A stretch of 64,000 bases of DNA from Chitinophaga agri (GTDB lineage Bacteria > Bacteroidota > Bacteroidia > Chitinophagales > Chitinophagaceae). Within the stretch, counting starts at the first letter, position 1, and the number at the start of each line of letters is the position of its first letter. The position numbers and the translations under genes were made by a program. Below, in pieces: positions 26,986 to 36,320 of the stretch. The DNA lies in assembly GCF_010093065.1 (NCBI RefSeq), contig NZ_CP048113.1, forward strand, positions 5,394,001 through 5,458,000. Direction: 5' to 3'. The notes under the pieces are model-generated. The model saw nothing but the letters and a program-made list of their open reading frames with translations, ran no database searches and was not told the DNA's origin.

Positions 26986-28041
26986 ATGAAAGTAGATTTT
27001 CTGATAATAGGCCAGGGCATTGCCGGTACTGTACTCAGTTATACACTGATGCAGGCAGGGCAGTCTGTACTGGTCATGGATGAATATAAAGCGAATAGTG
27101 CATCCCGGGTAGCAGCGGGCGTTGTTAATCCTGTATCTGGTCGCCGTTTTACAATAGCCTGGGAATACGATGCCATTTATCCGGTGGCAGTGAAGGTGTA
27201 TCGGGAACTGGAAGCCTTGCTGGGAATACCTGTATTTAAAGAAAGAGATATTTACAACGTACTTCCTTCGGAGCAGCTGAAGCAGGCTTTTATGGAACGA
27301 ACTGCCGGATTGTCCTATATGGAGGACCCCTCAGAGGAACGGATAGCACGTTATGGACAATGGCTGGACCAGCCATATGGTGCAGCTGTGGTGAAAGGAG
27401 GAACGGTGCTACTGAACGGTTTGCTGCCAGCCTGGCGTAATTATCTGAAAGAAAAAAGTAGCCTGCTGGACGAAAGGATAGACCTCTCCAGGATTGTAAC
27501 TAATACTGACGGCGTCACTTATGGGGATATCTCCGCCCGTTACCTGGTCTTTTGTGAAGGGGCAGCTACTGTTCATAATCCCTGGTTTAACTACATCCCC
27601 TTTCTGCTGAACAAGGGAGAGGTGCTGCAGGTGCAAATCCCTGGTTTTTCCACACCTGATATTATAAAAAGAAGTGTCGCCCTGGTACCGCAGGGAGATG
27701 ATACCTATTGGGTAGGGTCAACCTTTGCGTGGGATTTCCCGGATGAGGCGCCTACTGCAGATAAGCGTGAGTTCCTCGAGAAAGGATTGCAGCAATTAGT
27801 TAAGGTGTCGTACACCGTGCTGGACCAGCTGGCAGCAGTGCGTCCTTCGGGTACAGACCGTCGTCCGATCATAGGATTGCACCCGGAATCGCCGGTTTTA
27901 GGTATATTTAACGGCCTTGGTACCAAAGGATCGTCTCTGGCACCAGCTATGGCAGCGGAATTTGCAGCACATTTACTGCAAAAGGAGCCGCTACGGCCGG
28001 ATACAGACATTAAACGGTTTTTTAACAGGTATAAGGGCTAG
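26986..28041 (+). CDS. FAD-dependent oxidoreductase, DAO family
   Basis: Flavoprotein of 351 residues. The N-terminal FAD-binding motif is IIGQGIAGTVLSYTLMQAG, with the ribose-binding acid in VMDEY. SRVAAGVVNPVSGRRF is typical of the D-amino-acid oxidase/MnmC-C-like group. Near the C-terminus RPIIGLHPE and GTKGSSLAP contact the flavin. The substrate cannot be told. It lies between the alpha-2-macroglobulin terminator and aspS, with its own start region. No methyltransferase domain is attached, so it is not a full MnmC. Confidence 0.88.
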   Translation: MKVDFLIIGQGIAGTVLSYTLMQAGQSVLVMDEYKANSASRVAAGVVNPVSGRRFTIAWEYDAIYPVAVKVYRELEALLGIPVFKERDIYNVLPSEQLKQAFMERTAGLSYMEDPSEERIARYGQWLDQPYGAAVVKGGTVLLNGLLPAWRNYLKEKSSLLDERIDLSRIVTNTDGVTYGDISARYLVFCEGAATVHNPWFNYIPFLLNKGEVLQVQIPGFSTPDIIKRSVALVPQGDDTYWVGSTFAWDFPDEAPTADKREFLEKGLQQLVKVSYTVLDQLAAVRPSGTDRRPIIGLHPESPVLGIFNGLGTKGSSLAPAMAAEFAAHLLQKEPLRPDTDIKRFFNRYKG

Positions 28042-28060
28042 AAATGCTGATGGCAAACAG

Positions 28061-28068
28061 TATCTTTG
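28061..28068 (+). promoter_or_regulatory. -7 element (TATCTTTG) of aspS
   Basis: TATCTTTG matches TAnnTTTG and would give a leader of about 55 nt. No clear -33 is seen. Confidence 0.45.
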
Positions 28069-28129
28069 CCGACCGTTTGGGCCTCTCGACCCCCGGAAAA
28101 CAAAAAGTTGAACTTTATAATATAATTAT

Positions 28130-29878
28130 ATGTACAGAACGCACACTTGCGGCGAGCTACGACTGGAGCATCAGGGCACACAGGTATCAATGTCTGGCTG
28201 GGTTCAGACTATCAGGAAATTCGGAAGTATCACATTTGTGGACCTGCGCGACCGCTATGGCGTCACGCAGCTGTTGCTGGGAGAATCTTTCAATGCCCAG
28301 CTGGACGCGCAGCCTCTTGGCCGTGAGTTCGTTTTACAGGCAAAAGGTACCGTGACGGAGCGTTCTAATAAAAATCCAAATATGCCTACCGGTGATATTG
28401 AGATCACCGTAAGTGAGCTGAATATATTAAATGCGGCTAAGACGCCTCCTTTCACCATCCAGGATGATACTGATGGTGGAGACGAGTTGCGTATGAAATA
28501 CCGTTACCTTGACTTGCGCCGTAACATCGTAAAGCAGAACCTTGAGCTGCGCTACCGTGTGAACAGGGCTGCACGTAACTATCTGGATAGCAGAGGGTTC
28601 ATGGATATTGAAACTCCTTTCCTGATCAAATCTACGCCGGAAGGTGCACGCGATTTCGTCGTGCCTAGCCGTATGAATGCCAACGAGTTCTACGCATTAC
28701 CACAATCTCCGCAAACCTTTAAGCAGCTGCTGATGGTGAGTGGTTATGACAGATACTACCAGATCGTAAAGTGTTTCCGCGATGAGGACTTACGTGCTGA
28801 TCGTCAGCCGGAGTTCACCCAGATCGACTGTGAAATGAGCTTTGTTGATCAGGAAGACATCCTGACCAATTTTGAGGATATGCTGAAACATATCTTCATG
28901 GAGATCAAGGGTATCAGCTTCGAAGGACAGTTCCCACGTATGACCTGGGATGACGCTATGGAGTTCTATGGTAATGATAAGCCAGACATCCGCTTTGATA
29001 TGAAACTGGTGAACTTCAATAGTATCGCTAAAGGCAACAACTTCAAAGTGTTTGACGACGCAGAGCTGGTTGTAGCGATCTGTGCAAAAGGTTGTGCGGA
29101 GTACACCCGTAAGCAGCTGGATGAACTGACAGAATGGGTTAAACGCCCTCAGATCGGTATGAGTGGTCTGATTTATGCGAGATATAATGCTGATGGAACA
29201 ATAAAAAGCTCTGTAGATAAGTTCTTTGACGAAGAGAAGCTGAAGGGCTGGGCGGAAAAATGCCAGGCAGAACCAGGTGACCTGATCCTGGTATTAGCAG
29301 GCAAGGAAGAACGTACCCGTAAGGCAATGAGTGAGTTACGTCTGGAAATGGGCGAACGTCTGGGGCTGAGAGACAAAAATGTATTTAAGCCACTGTGGGT
29401 GATTGACTTCCCGCTGTTTGAATACGCAGAAGAGGAAAACCGCTGGGTAGCCCGCCACCATCCATTTACATCTCCTAAACCGGAACATATTGAATGGATG
29501 AATGATCTGTCAAAATATGCAGACATCAAGGCGAATGCTTACGATATCGTACTGAACGGTACAGAAGTGGGCGGTGGCTCCATCCGTATCTTCCAGCGTG
29601 ATCTGCAGGAGAAAATGTTTGCAGCATTGGGCATGAGCGCTGAAGAAGCAGACCATAAATTTGGCTTCCTCCTGGGTGCCTTTGAATACGGCGCACCACC
29701 GCATGGAGGTATTGCCTTCGGTTTTGACCGCCTGTGTTCGTTGCTGGGTGGAAGTGAAACAATACGAGATTTCATAGCATTCCCTAAGAATAATTCCGGT
29801 CGTGATGTCATGCTGGATGCGCCTAGCGCTATTGATCAGGCTCAGTTGAATGAGCTTAAGATCGGCCTGGTTAAATAG
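28130..29878 (+). CDS. aspS: Aspartyl-tRNA synthetase
   Basis: Class II aminoacyl-tRNA synthetase, 582 residues, charging tRNA-Asp. The N-terminal OB-fold anticodon domain starts at [10 protein letters not shown]. Motif 1 is near [10 protein letters not shown], motif 2 is [18 protein letters not shown], and motif 3 is GIAFGFDRL. The bacterial GAD insertion domain (about residues 290-400) is present, so this is the bacterial rather than the archaeal/AsnRS-like form. Discriminating or non-discriminating specificity cannot be told here. Confidence 0.97.
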   Translation: MYRTHTCGELRLEHQGTQVSMSGWVQTIRKFGSITFVDLRDRYGVTQLLLGESFNAQLDAQPLGREFVLQAKGTVTERSNKNPNMPTGDIEITVSELNILNAAKTPPFTIQDDTDGGDELRMKYRYLDLRRNIVKQNLELRYRVNRAARNYLDSRGFMDIETPFLIKSTPEGARDFVVPSRMNANEFYALPQSPQTFKQLLMVSGYDRYYQIVKCFRDEDLRADRQPEFTQIDCEMSFVDQEDILTNFEDMLKHIFMEIKGISFEGQFPRMTWDDAMEFYGNDKPDIRFDMKLVNFNSIAKGNNFKVFDDAELVVAICAKGCAEYTRKQLDELTEWVKRPQIGMSGLIYARYNADGTIKSSVDKFFDEEKLKGWAEKCQAEPGDLILVLAGKEERTRKAMSELRLEMGERLGLRDKNVFKPLWVIDFPLFEYAEEENRWVARHHPFTSPKPEHIEWMNDLSKYADIKANAYDIVLNGTEVGGGSIRIFQRDLQEKMFAALGMSAEEADHKFGFLLGAFEYGAPPHGGIAFGFDRLCSLLGGSETIRDFIAFPKNNSGRDVMLDAPSAIDQAQLNELKIGLVK

Positions 29879-29919
29879 GCTGGCACGGAATTTGACTATG
29901 TGGGTGGCACAAAGAACTG

Positions 29920-29959
29920 AATCCCCCTTGATGCTGATAAAACGGTGTTAAGGGGGATT
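29920..29959. other. Hairpin downstream of aspS
   Basis: AATCCCCCTT / AAGGGGGATT, a 10-bp perfect stem with a 20-nt loop, 41 nt past the aspS stop and with no T-run. It may stabilise the 3' end or act as a factor-dependent terminator. Confidence 0.55.
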
Positions 29960-30087
29960 GGTGCTAACTAAAAGAGTACCATAATCGACAGGGGTTTAAT
30001 TTAGAATAGATTATTAAATTTTAACAAGTTATAGTCATATTGTACAAATATTTCAACTATATTGCCAAAACTAAACACAATTCTACC

Positions 30088-30618
30088 ATGACATCTAAGA
30101 AAATGTTCAGCGGGGGATGGTTTTGTGCAATGCTGGGTATACTTTTGCTGATAGGCAACACTGCCTACTCGCAACGTTCCGTAACGAATTATATGACAAA
30201 GTATAAGCCGACGGCTATACGTATCATGAATGAGACGGGTATACCAGCAAGTGTGATATTGGGAGTGGCTATGCTGGAATCCGGAATGGGGACAAGTAAG
30301 AATGCAAAATACTTACATAATCATTTCGGGATAGTAGGACGAAACACCCTGCACAAAAAGAAAGGAGTGACTTACCGCTCCAGGTATAAAGAGTTCGCCA
30401 GCTCGGAAGCATCGTTCGATTACTTTGCCAACATGGTGAAAAAGAAAAAATGGTTCCCGATGTTGAAAGGGAATACCGAATATAAGCTCTGGCTCAAACA
30501 CATGAATCATGGTGGATATTCTTCTGCCGGTCATGAGTGGGTGAAAAGAGTAACAAGTATGATCAGTCGCTATAAATTGTACAAACTGGATGAGCATATG
30601 GCATATACGGGGAGTTAA
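30088..30618 (+). CDS. Secreted GH73-type glucosaminidase
   Basis: Peptidoglycan hydrolase of 176 residues that cleaves GlcNAc-MurNAc bonds. A signal peptide (about residues 1-29, ending NTAYSQ) exports it. The FlgJ/LytG-like domain contains the catalytic Glu 64 in AMLESGMGTS, then NHFGIVG, YRSRYKEFASSEASFDYFA and the C-terminal Tyr-rich motif. The ATG before TSKKMFSGG is chosen because upstream in-frame codons extend the signal peptide implausibly. It lies 45 nt before the SGNH-SGNH-MBOAT cassette and may be transcribed with it. Confidence 0.9.
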   Translation: MTSKKMFSGGWFCAMLGILLLIGNTAYSQRSVTNYMTKYKPTAIRIMNETGIPASVILGVAMLESGMGTSKNAKYLHNHFGIVGRNTLHKKKGVTYRSRYKEFASSEASFDYFANMVKKKKWFPMLKGNTEYKLWLKHMNHGGYSSAGHEWVKRVTSMISRYKLYKLDEHMAYTGS

Positions 30619-30663
30619 TTTATAGTCTGTAGTTTTATACGACTAAAAACAGATTCAGCAGCT

Positions 30664-32103
30664 ATGTCTGGCAATAACAAATCTGCCTATCCTTTTTACA
30701 TTACCGCGGGGACTTTAGTGTGTTTAGTGGCTTTGTCACTTATTAAGAACAGCTTCTCTATCAATGATTTTACAACCCGTCCGCTGGACTTGTTGGCCGA
30801 CATTAGAAAAGATGCCCCTATACCCCCTTCAGTACAAACCGATACCGCTGCCTATGCTGGTGTAACTGCTCCGGAGAATGTGGACACAACCACCGGAACA
30901 GTAGATTCGACTGCGCTTGCCGCTGCGGCTATCCCTGATCCTGACCACCTGCATAACTTTACTACCTATACAGGTATCCTCAATTATCATCCACCAGTGG
31001 GTACTGATAGTACCGTCACTGCCGGACTGGAACACTTCCTGACCGCATTGGATGAGTTGAAAGCAAAGAAGAGAAAGAAAGTACGTATTGCCTATTTCGG
31101 TGATTCCATGATCGAGGGTGACCTCATCACGGAAGACCTGAGAGACAGTTTGCAAAGACTCTTCGGCGGGCAAGGCGTAGGGTTTGTTCCTGTGACCTCT
31201 GTTGTAGCCGGCTTCAGGACCACCATCACACATACATTCTCCAAAGACTGGAAAGACTATAGTTATAAACAACTGCCGCCAGCCAGTTTACCACTGGGTA
31301 TTTCGGGCCATACCTTTATGCCTGGCGAGTCCAGCTGGATCAAATATCAGTCTGTGAAGAAACGCGGACTGAGCAAGTTTGAGCAGGTGAGCCTGTTGTA
31401 TGGACCGGTCAACTCCGGTAGTATTTCTGTGAACAATAAATCATACACATTATCTGGTCATCAGGCCGTGAATAAGCTGTCGCTACAGATGGATTCTGTT
31501 AACTCCAAACAGGTGACCATTAAATGGGCTGGCGGAAGTGCCGCACCTTTGTATGGTGTTTCCTTTGAAGGCGATACGGGTGTATATGTGGACAACTTCT
31601 CTTTCCGCGGTATCAGTGGTATAGAGCTGGGTAAACTGTCCGGAAAACTGCTGCAACAGATGCAGGAGGAGCATCCGTATGACCTCATCGTATTACATTA
31701 TGGCGCCAATGTGTTGTGGAAACCAGAGCTGACCGATTACGACTGGTATGGCGGACCTATGAGAAAAGTGATCGATTCATTACGTAACGATATCCCTAAC
31801 GCTTCTTTCCTCGTAATAAGTACAGCTGATAAATCATACAAGAAAAGTGGAAATTATGTAACCGCACCGGGCGTAACCGCGTTGCTGAAGGTCCAGCATG
31901 ATCTGGCCAAGTCGCACGGTACCGCCTACTGGAACCTGTATGCCGCCATGGGCGGTCATAACTCCATGATCCGTTGGGTAGAAGGTGATCCGGTGTTGGC
32001 CAATAAGGATTACACGCATTTTAACCGACAGGGGGCGGCCAAGGTAGGGGCGCTGCTGTATAAAGCGATGATGGATGAATATAAGCAGCTGGAGCACCAG
32101 TAA
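30664..32103 (+). CDS. Membrane-anchored SGNH/GDSL-type hydrolase or O-acyltransferase (first copy)
   Basis: Serine esterase fold of 479 residues, probably facing the periplasm. One N-terminal membrane helix (about 10-30) is followed by a Pro/Ala/Thr-rich linker. Block I is YFGDSMIEGD (nucleophile Ser 148). Block III is LHYGANVLW (Asn). The catalytic Asp-His pair is DYTHF (Asp 449, His 452). Its position before a second SGNH protein and an MBOAT acyltransferase suggests transfer or removal of acyl groups on an envelope glycan, as in AlgJ/AlgX or PatB. Substrate unknown. Confidence 0.87.
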   Translation: MSGNNKSAYPFYITAGTLVCLVALSLIKNSFSINDFTTRPLDLLADIRKDAPIPPSVQTDTAAYAGVTAPENVDTTTGTVDSTALAAAAIPDPDHLHNFTTYTGILNYHPPVGTDSTVTAGLEHFLTALDELKAKKRKKVRIAYFGDSMIEGDLITEDLRDSLQRLFGGQGVGFVPVTSVVAGFRTTITHTFSKDWKDYSYKQLPPASLPLGISGHTFMPGESSWIKYQSVKKRGLSKFEQVSLLYGPVNSGSISVNNKSYTLSGHQAVNKLSLQMDSVNSKQVTIKWAGGSAAPLYGVSFEGDTGVYVDNFSFRGISGIELGKLSGKLLQQMQEEHPYDLIVLHYGANVLWKPELTDYDWYGGPMRKVIDSLRNDIPNASFLVISTADKSYKKSGNYVTAPGVTALLKVQHDLAKSHGTAYWNLYAAMGGHNSMIRWVEGDPVLANKDYTHFNRQGAAKVGALLYKAMMDEYKQLEHQ

Positions 32104-33349
32104 AAAAGGAATGATCAGTTTGTTTGCAGGCATGTTGACCACCATCAGCTCTGTGGCTGTTGGACAGGTGAACACAATTTCCCAGGATACGGCGTTATAC
32201 CGTTTTTTCAGGGCTCTGCATCATGCTGATAGTAATGTAGTTTCTGTGCTGCACCTGGGAGACTCCCATATACAGGCAGGCTTCTTTCCGTTTACGACTG
32301 CTTTTTTCCTGCAGCAGGATTTTGGAAGCGCAGGCAGGGGATGGGTATTCCCATATAACCTGGCTAATACAAACGGTCCTTCGGACTACCGCTGGAATAG
32401 TACCGGCCGGTGGGATGTGGATAAGATCATTGACAGAAATAAGTCTACTGACCTGTTGGGACCAGGTGCAATGGTGATCACGTCTCGCAATGAGGCACCC
32501 GCACTGGCTTACAGTGGCCGGGAGAATGATGAGAAAATGGATAATAACATCCGCCAGGCGGAGTTATTCTATGATGCCGGGTCCGACAATTCACCTGTGA
32601 GTATTCCCGGAGCTGGCGTGGATATATCTGCTACACCATTCGAAGGAGGCCCACAGACACTCAGAAAGGCATCTGTTACCTTCCCGGAAGCAGTTCAGTC
32701 CTTCCAGGTGAGATGGGATCGTCAGACTACACAGCCCTTCCGCTTTTATGGCGCCTTACTCCAAAACGGGAATAACGGTGTGTTGTATAGTGCTGTAGGG
32801 GTGAATGGAGCTACCTTCCAGCAGTACAATGATAATAATACGACCCTCATCGCCGAGATGCAAGTGATGCAGCCGCAACTGGTGATCATTTCCCTGGGTA
32901 CAAATGAGGCATATGGTAGTCTGAACGCAGCGACGTTCAGATCGCAGCTGGATGATGCCGTCAGCACGATCAGGAAATATCAGCCTAAAGCCTGTATTGT
33001 ACTGACAACTCCGCCTGAATGTAAGCGGGTGAGCAAAAAGGCTTATCGCAGAAAGGTGGGCAAGAAATATAAGACCTATTATAAAATAGCATATTATCCG
33101 AATCCCTATATAGCGGTAGTCACACAACAGATCATGAGCTATTGCCGGGAGAATGGACTGGCCTGCTGGAACTTCAACGCGGTGAATAAAGCAATGGCTG
33201 CCGGTTTTTCCGGTGGATGGCAGGGAGACCATATTCACTTTAACAGTCGGGGATATCAGTTACAGGGAAAGCTGCTATACGAGGCATTGCGTAACAGCTA
33301 TGACAAATATTTAAAAGTAGAAAAGACTCATAAAAATATCGCTGAATGA
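32075..33349 (+). CDS. Secreted SGNH/GDSL-type hydrolase or O-acyltransferase (second copy)
   Basis: Second serine esterase of 424 residues. Block I is LHLGDSHIQAG (Ser 64), block III is SLGTNEAYG, and the C-terminal catalytic pair is GDHIHFNSRGYQ. The start at 32075 overlaps the previous gene by 29 nt and gives a proper signal peptide with a Lys-Lys n-region and a cleavage near AVGQ. A later ATG at 32111 would lose the charged region, so the longer form is preferred. The stop overlaps the MBOAT start by 4 nt (ATGA), which shows translational coupling. It is divergent in sequence from the first copy apart from the blocks. Confidence 0.88.
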   Translation: MNISSWSTSKKGMISLFAGMLTTISSVAVGQVNTISQDTALYRFFRALHHADSNVVSVLHLGDSHIQAGFFPFTTAFFLQQDFGSAGRGWVFPYNLANTNGPSDYRWNSTGRWDVDKIIDRNKSTDLLGPGAMVITSRNEAPALAYSGRENDEKMDNNIRQAELFYDAGSDNSPVSIPGAGVDISATPFEGGPQTLRKASVTFPEAVQSFQVRWDRQTTQPFRFYGALLQNGNNGVLYSAVGVNGATFQQYNDNNTTLIAEMQVMQPQLVIISLGTNEAYGSLNAATFRSQLDDAVSTIRKYQPKACIVLTTPPECKRVSKKAYRRKVGKKYKTYYKIAYYPNPYIAVVTQQIMSYCRENGLACWNFNAVNKAMAAGFSGGWQGDHIHFNSRGYQLQGKLLYEALRNSYDKYLKVEKTHKNIAE

Positions 33350-34836
33350 TCGATGTAGATATTCATAAGCTGCTGAATCTCCTCGTGTATAATCCGGAGA
33401 AACCTATACTGTTAAACAGCGCTTTTTTTCTTTATTTCTTCACAGCTTTTCTCCTGTTATATCTGGCAGTAGGGAGAAGCAAGGAAGGGAGAGTGGCCGT
33501 GTTCACCATATTTTCCCTGTACTTCTTTTACATGGCCTGCGGACTGTATGTAGGTCTCGTGATCATCTCGGCAATCGTTGACTTTAACCTGTCGCGCTGG
33601 ATCTATTATTCTGAAAATCAGCGCAAACGGAAATTGTTGCTGATACTCAGTATCGTGCTGAACCTCGGCCTGTTATTCTATTTCAAATACACGGACTTCT
33701 TCATCGGTATCGTCAATGATGTGACAAATGGAGATATCCCATTCCTGAAACTGCTGTTACCGATCGGTATTTCCTTCTATACATTTGAAAACCTGAGTTA
33801 CACAGTGGATGTATACAGGAGAGAATTTAAACCGGTAGACAATTTTATGGACTACCTGTTCTTCCTGTCGTTCTTTCCAAAACTGATGATGGGACCGATT
33901 GTAAGGGCGCATGACTTCATTCCGCAGATCTCCAAACCCTATGAGCTGAACTCGGAAGATATCGGAAAGGGTATCTATCTGATCATGGCGGGCTTATTCA
34001 AGAAGATGGTGATCTCGGATTACATCAATGAGAACTTTGTACAATACATATTTGATGATCCTTCCAAGCATACGGGGCTGGAATGTCTGTTAGGGGTATA
34101 TGGGTATGCGCTTATCATCTATTGCGACTTTTCCGGATATTCTGATATTGCTATAGGTATCGCCCGCTGGACCGGGTTTAAGATCCCGCCTAACTTCGAT
34201 TCTCCTTACCAGAGTTCCAATATCACAGAGTTCTGGCGTCGCTGGCATATTTCATTGTCTTCCTGGCTGAGAGACTACCTGTACATTCCATTGGGTGGTA
34301 ACAGGAAGGGAAAGGTGCGTCAGTACATTAATCTGTCACTCACAATGCTGATCGGCGGTTTCTGGCATGGTGCGAGCTGGAACTTTATTTTCTGGGGAGC
34401 GATGCATGGCGCTGCGCTGGCTGTGGATAAAGTGAGACTGGACTGGCTGAAGGCACGTGGAGGCGGTTCAACCGGATGGGTAGGCACCATTATGAAAGTA
34501 GGCGGTGTCATTATCACCTTCCATTTTGTATGTTTCTGTTGGGTATTCTTTAAAGCCAGCACCTTCCATGATGCCTGGTCGCTTCTGCATCAGGTAGCTT
34601 TTGACTTCCAGCCTGAAGTATGGTTAGAGTTGTATAACGGGTATACCACGGTATTCTGGGTAATGTTACTGGGCTTCATATTGCATTTCCTGCCTAAGCG
34701 TGTGGAAACATTTACAGAACTGGCACTGGCAAGGGTACCACTGGTGGGCAATGTGGCTATCATGGTGGTATTTTTCTATGTGCTTAATCAGATCATGTCT
34801 CTGGAGACCATGATGCCGATCTATTTGCAGTTTTAA
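33346..34836 (+). CDS. MBOAT family membrane-bound O-acyltransferase
   Basis: Polytopic inner-membrane protein of 496 residues that passes acyl groups, usually acetyl, across the membrane (AlgI/DltB/PatA group). About ten helices are predicted. The catalytic His signature is GGFWHGASWNFIFWG with His 341, and a second conserved His 354 lies in AMHGAAL. ISFYTFENLSYTVDVYR and FPKLMMGPIVR are AlgI-type motifs. It is the last gene of the cassette with two SGNH proteins; the set probably O-acylates a cell-surface polysaccharide or peptidoglycan. A strong hairpin terminator follows. Confidence 0.94.
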   Translation: MIDVDIHKLLNLLVYNPEKPILLNSAFFLYFFTAFLLLYLAVGRSKEGRVAVFTIFSLYFFYMACGLYVGLVIISAIVDFNLSRWIYYSENQRKRKLLLILSIVLNLGLLFYFKYTDFFIGIVNDVTNGDIPFLKLLLPIGISFYTFENLSYTVDVYRREFKPVDNFMDYLFFLSFFPKLMMGPIVRAHDFIPQISKPYELNSEDIGKGIYLIMAGLFKKMVISDYINENFVQYIFDDPSKHTGLECLLGVYGYALIIYCDFSGYSDIAIGIARWTGFKIPPNFDSPYQSSNITEFWRRWHISLSSWLRDYLYIPLGGNRKGKVRQYINLSLTMLIGGFWHGASWNFIFWGAMHGAALAVDKVRLDWLKARGGGSTGWVGTIMKVGGVIITFHFVCFCWVFFKASTFHDAWSLLHQVAFDFQPEVWLELYNGYTTVFWVMLLGFILHFLPKRVETFTELALARVPLVGNVAIMVVFFYVLNQIMSLETMMPIYLQF

Positions 34837-34862
34837 ATGATGGCCTTCGGGCTGGAAGATAT

Positions 34863-34906
34863 ACAGGGGCTGTTCGTCATATGACGGACAGCCCCTGTAG
34901 CTTTTT
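34863..34906 (+). terminator. Terminator after the MBOAT gene
   Basis: 36-bp near-perfect palindrome (34863-34880 with 34881-34898, one wobble, CATATG centre), followed by AGCTTTTTG. Confidence 0.85.
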
Positions 34907-34993
34907 GTTGTCATTGGCAACTATGTGCCGAATTGCCGCGTTAAGTTTTTGTTATCAACATCTTTTTCCGTTGCTTTGCGCAAAATTTCCTGA

Positions 34994-36316
34994 ATGCGAC
35001 TAAAACATATGGCAATCATTTGCTTGCCTTTGTTATACTCCGGCATTGCCCGGGGGCAGTTTCTGATGGACATGATCGATACTACGACCAGCGTGGGTAA
35101 AGGCATGTTCTCACTGTATCAGAAGTATGATGCCGTGCGTTTTAGCGGCTACATCCAGCCACAGTTTCAATATGCCACAGACAAGGGTATTAACAGCTAT
35201 GCCGGTGGTAACTTCCCGAATGAGGTAGATAATAGGTTCACACTGCGCCGTGGACGTTTCCGTCTGGACTACACCAGGTATAACGACAAGCAAATGCCCA
35301 TGGTACAGTTTGCTTTTCAGTTTGACGGTACGGAAAGAGGAGTGTTCATCCGAGACTTCTATGGTCGTATTTTCGAGAATAAATGGAATAATTTCTCATT
35401 GACAGCGGGAATGTTCGCCCGTCCGATCAGTTATGAGGTGAACCTTTCTTCCGGCGACCGTGAGACGCCGGAGCGTGGTCGCATGTCACAGATCCTGATG
35501 CGGACTGAACGTGATATCGGCGCGATGGTGACATATGAGCCCCGCCGTGCTGATCATCCCCTGAAGTTCCTGAAGATAGATGCTGGTTTCTTCAATGGGC
35601 AGGGTTTGACAGCTACCAGTGACTTTGACAGCCATAAAGACTTTATTACCCGCTGGGCGGTGAAACCTATAAAACTAAATAGCAGGAACTGGCGTTTATC
35701 AGGCGCTGTTTCCATGTTGTATGGGGGAATGGAACAGTTTACCCGGTATATTTATAAAACGGGTGTGCAGTCCGGAAAACCGGCTTATTATGTCGATTCA
35801 ACCGCGACTAATATGGGTAAGATCGCTCCGAGACATTACTATGGGGCTGACCTGCAATTGCGGATTCCAAATGGTAAGAATAAAGGGGCCACTGAGTTCA
35901 GGCTGGAGTATCTGTGTGGTACGCAAACAGCCACCGCTTCTACCACTGAAACACCGGGTACCATCCCTGTCAGTGGAGGAGTGAATGCTCCGCTATACGT
36001 GCGTAGGTTCAATGGCGCTTATCTGTATTTTATGCAGAACCTGGGTAATCCAAGAGACCTTCTGGTGATCAAATACGACTGGTATGACCCCAACAAGAAG
36101 GCGGCAGGGCTGGAGATCGGCGCACCCGGCAGCGGAATGAGTGCTGCGGATATCCGTTACAATACCCTGGGTCTGGGATATGTGCATTATTTCAATCCCA
36201 ATATGAAGGTGATGTTATACTATGATATTGTGAAGAATGAGTCGACTGCCCTGGAGGGGTATACGGAAGACCTGCATGATAATGTGTTCACCTGCAGGTT
36301 GCAATACCGCTTTTAA
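34994..36316 (+). CDS. OprO/OprP-like outer-membrane porin
   Basis: Outer-membrane beta-barrel of 440 residues, related to phosphate-selective porins O and P. The signal peptide ends at about residue 22 (IARGQF). A short coil precedes FSGYIQPQFQYATDKG, and NRFTLRRGRFRLDYTRY is the typical porin O/P region. The C-terminal residue is Phe (LQYRF), the outer-membrane insertion signal. It is convergent, with a 4-bp gap, with the sensor kinase gene of a PhoB/PhoR-like pair, which fits a role in phosphate or anion uptake, though ion selectivity cannot be read. Confidence 0.9.
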   Translation: MRLKHMAIICLPLLYSGIARGQFLMDMIDTTTSVGKGMFSLYQKYDAVRFSGYIQPQFQYATDKGINSYAGGNFPNEVDNRFTLRRGRFRLDYTRYNDKQMPMVQFAFQFDGTERGVFIRDFYGRIFENKWNNFSLTAGMFARPISYEVNLSSGDRETPERGRMSQILMRTERDIGAMVTYEPRRADHPLKFLKIDAGFFNGQGLTATSDFDSHKDFITRWAVKPIKLNSRNWRLSGAVSMLYGGMEQFTRYIYKTGVQSGKPAYYVDSTATNMGKIAPRHYYGADLQLRIPNGKNKGATEFRLEYLCGTQTATASTTETPGTIPVSGGVNAPLYVRRFNGAYLYFMQNLGNPRDLLVIKYDWYDPNKKAAGLEIGAPGSGMSAADIRYNTLGLGYVHYFNPNMKVMLYYDIVKNESTALEGYTEDLHDNVFTCRLQYRF

Positions 36317-36320
36317 TAGC

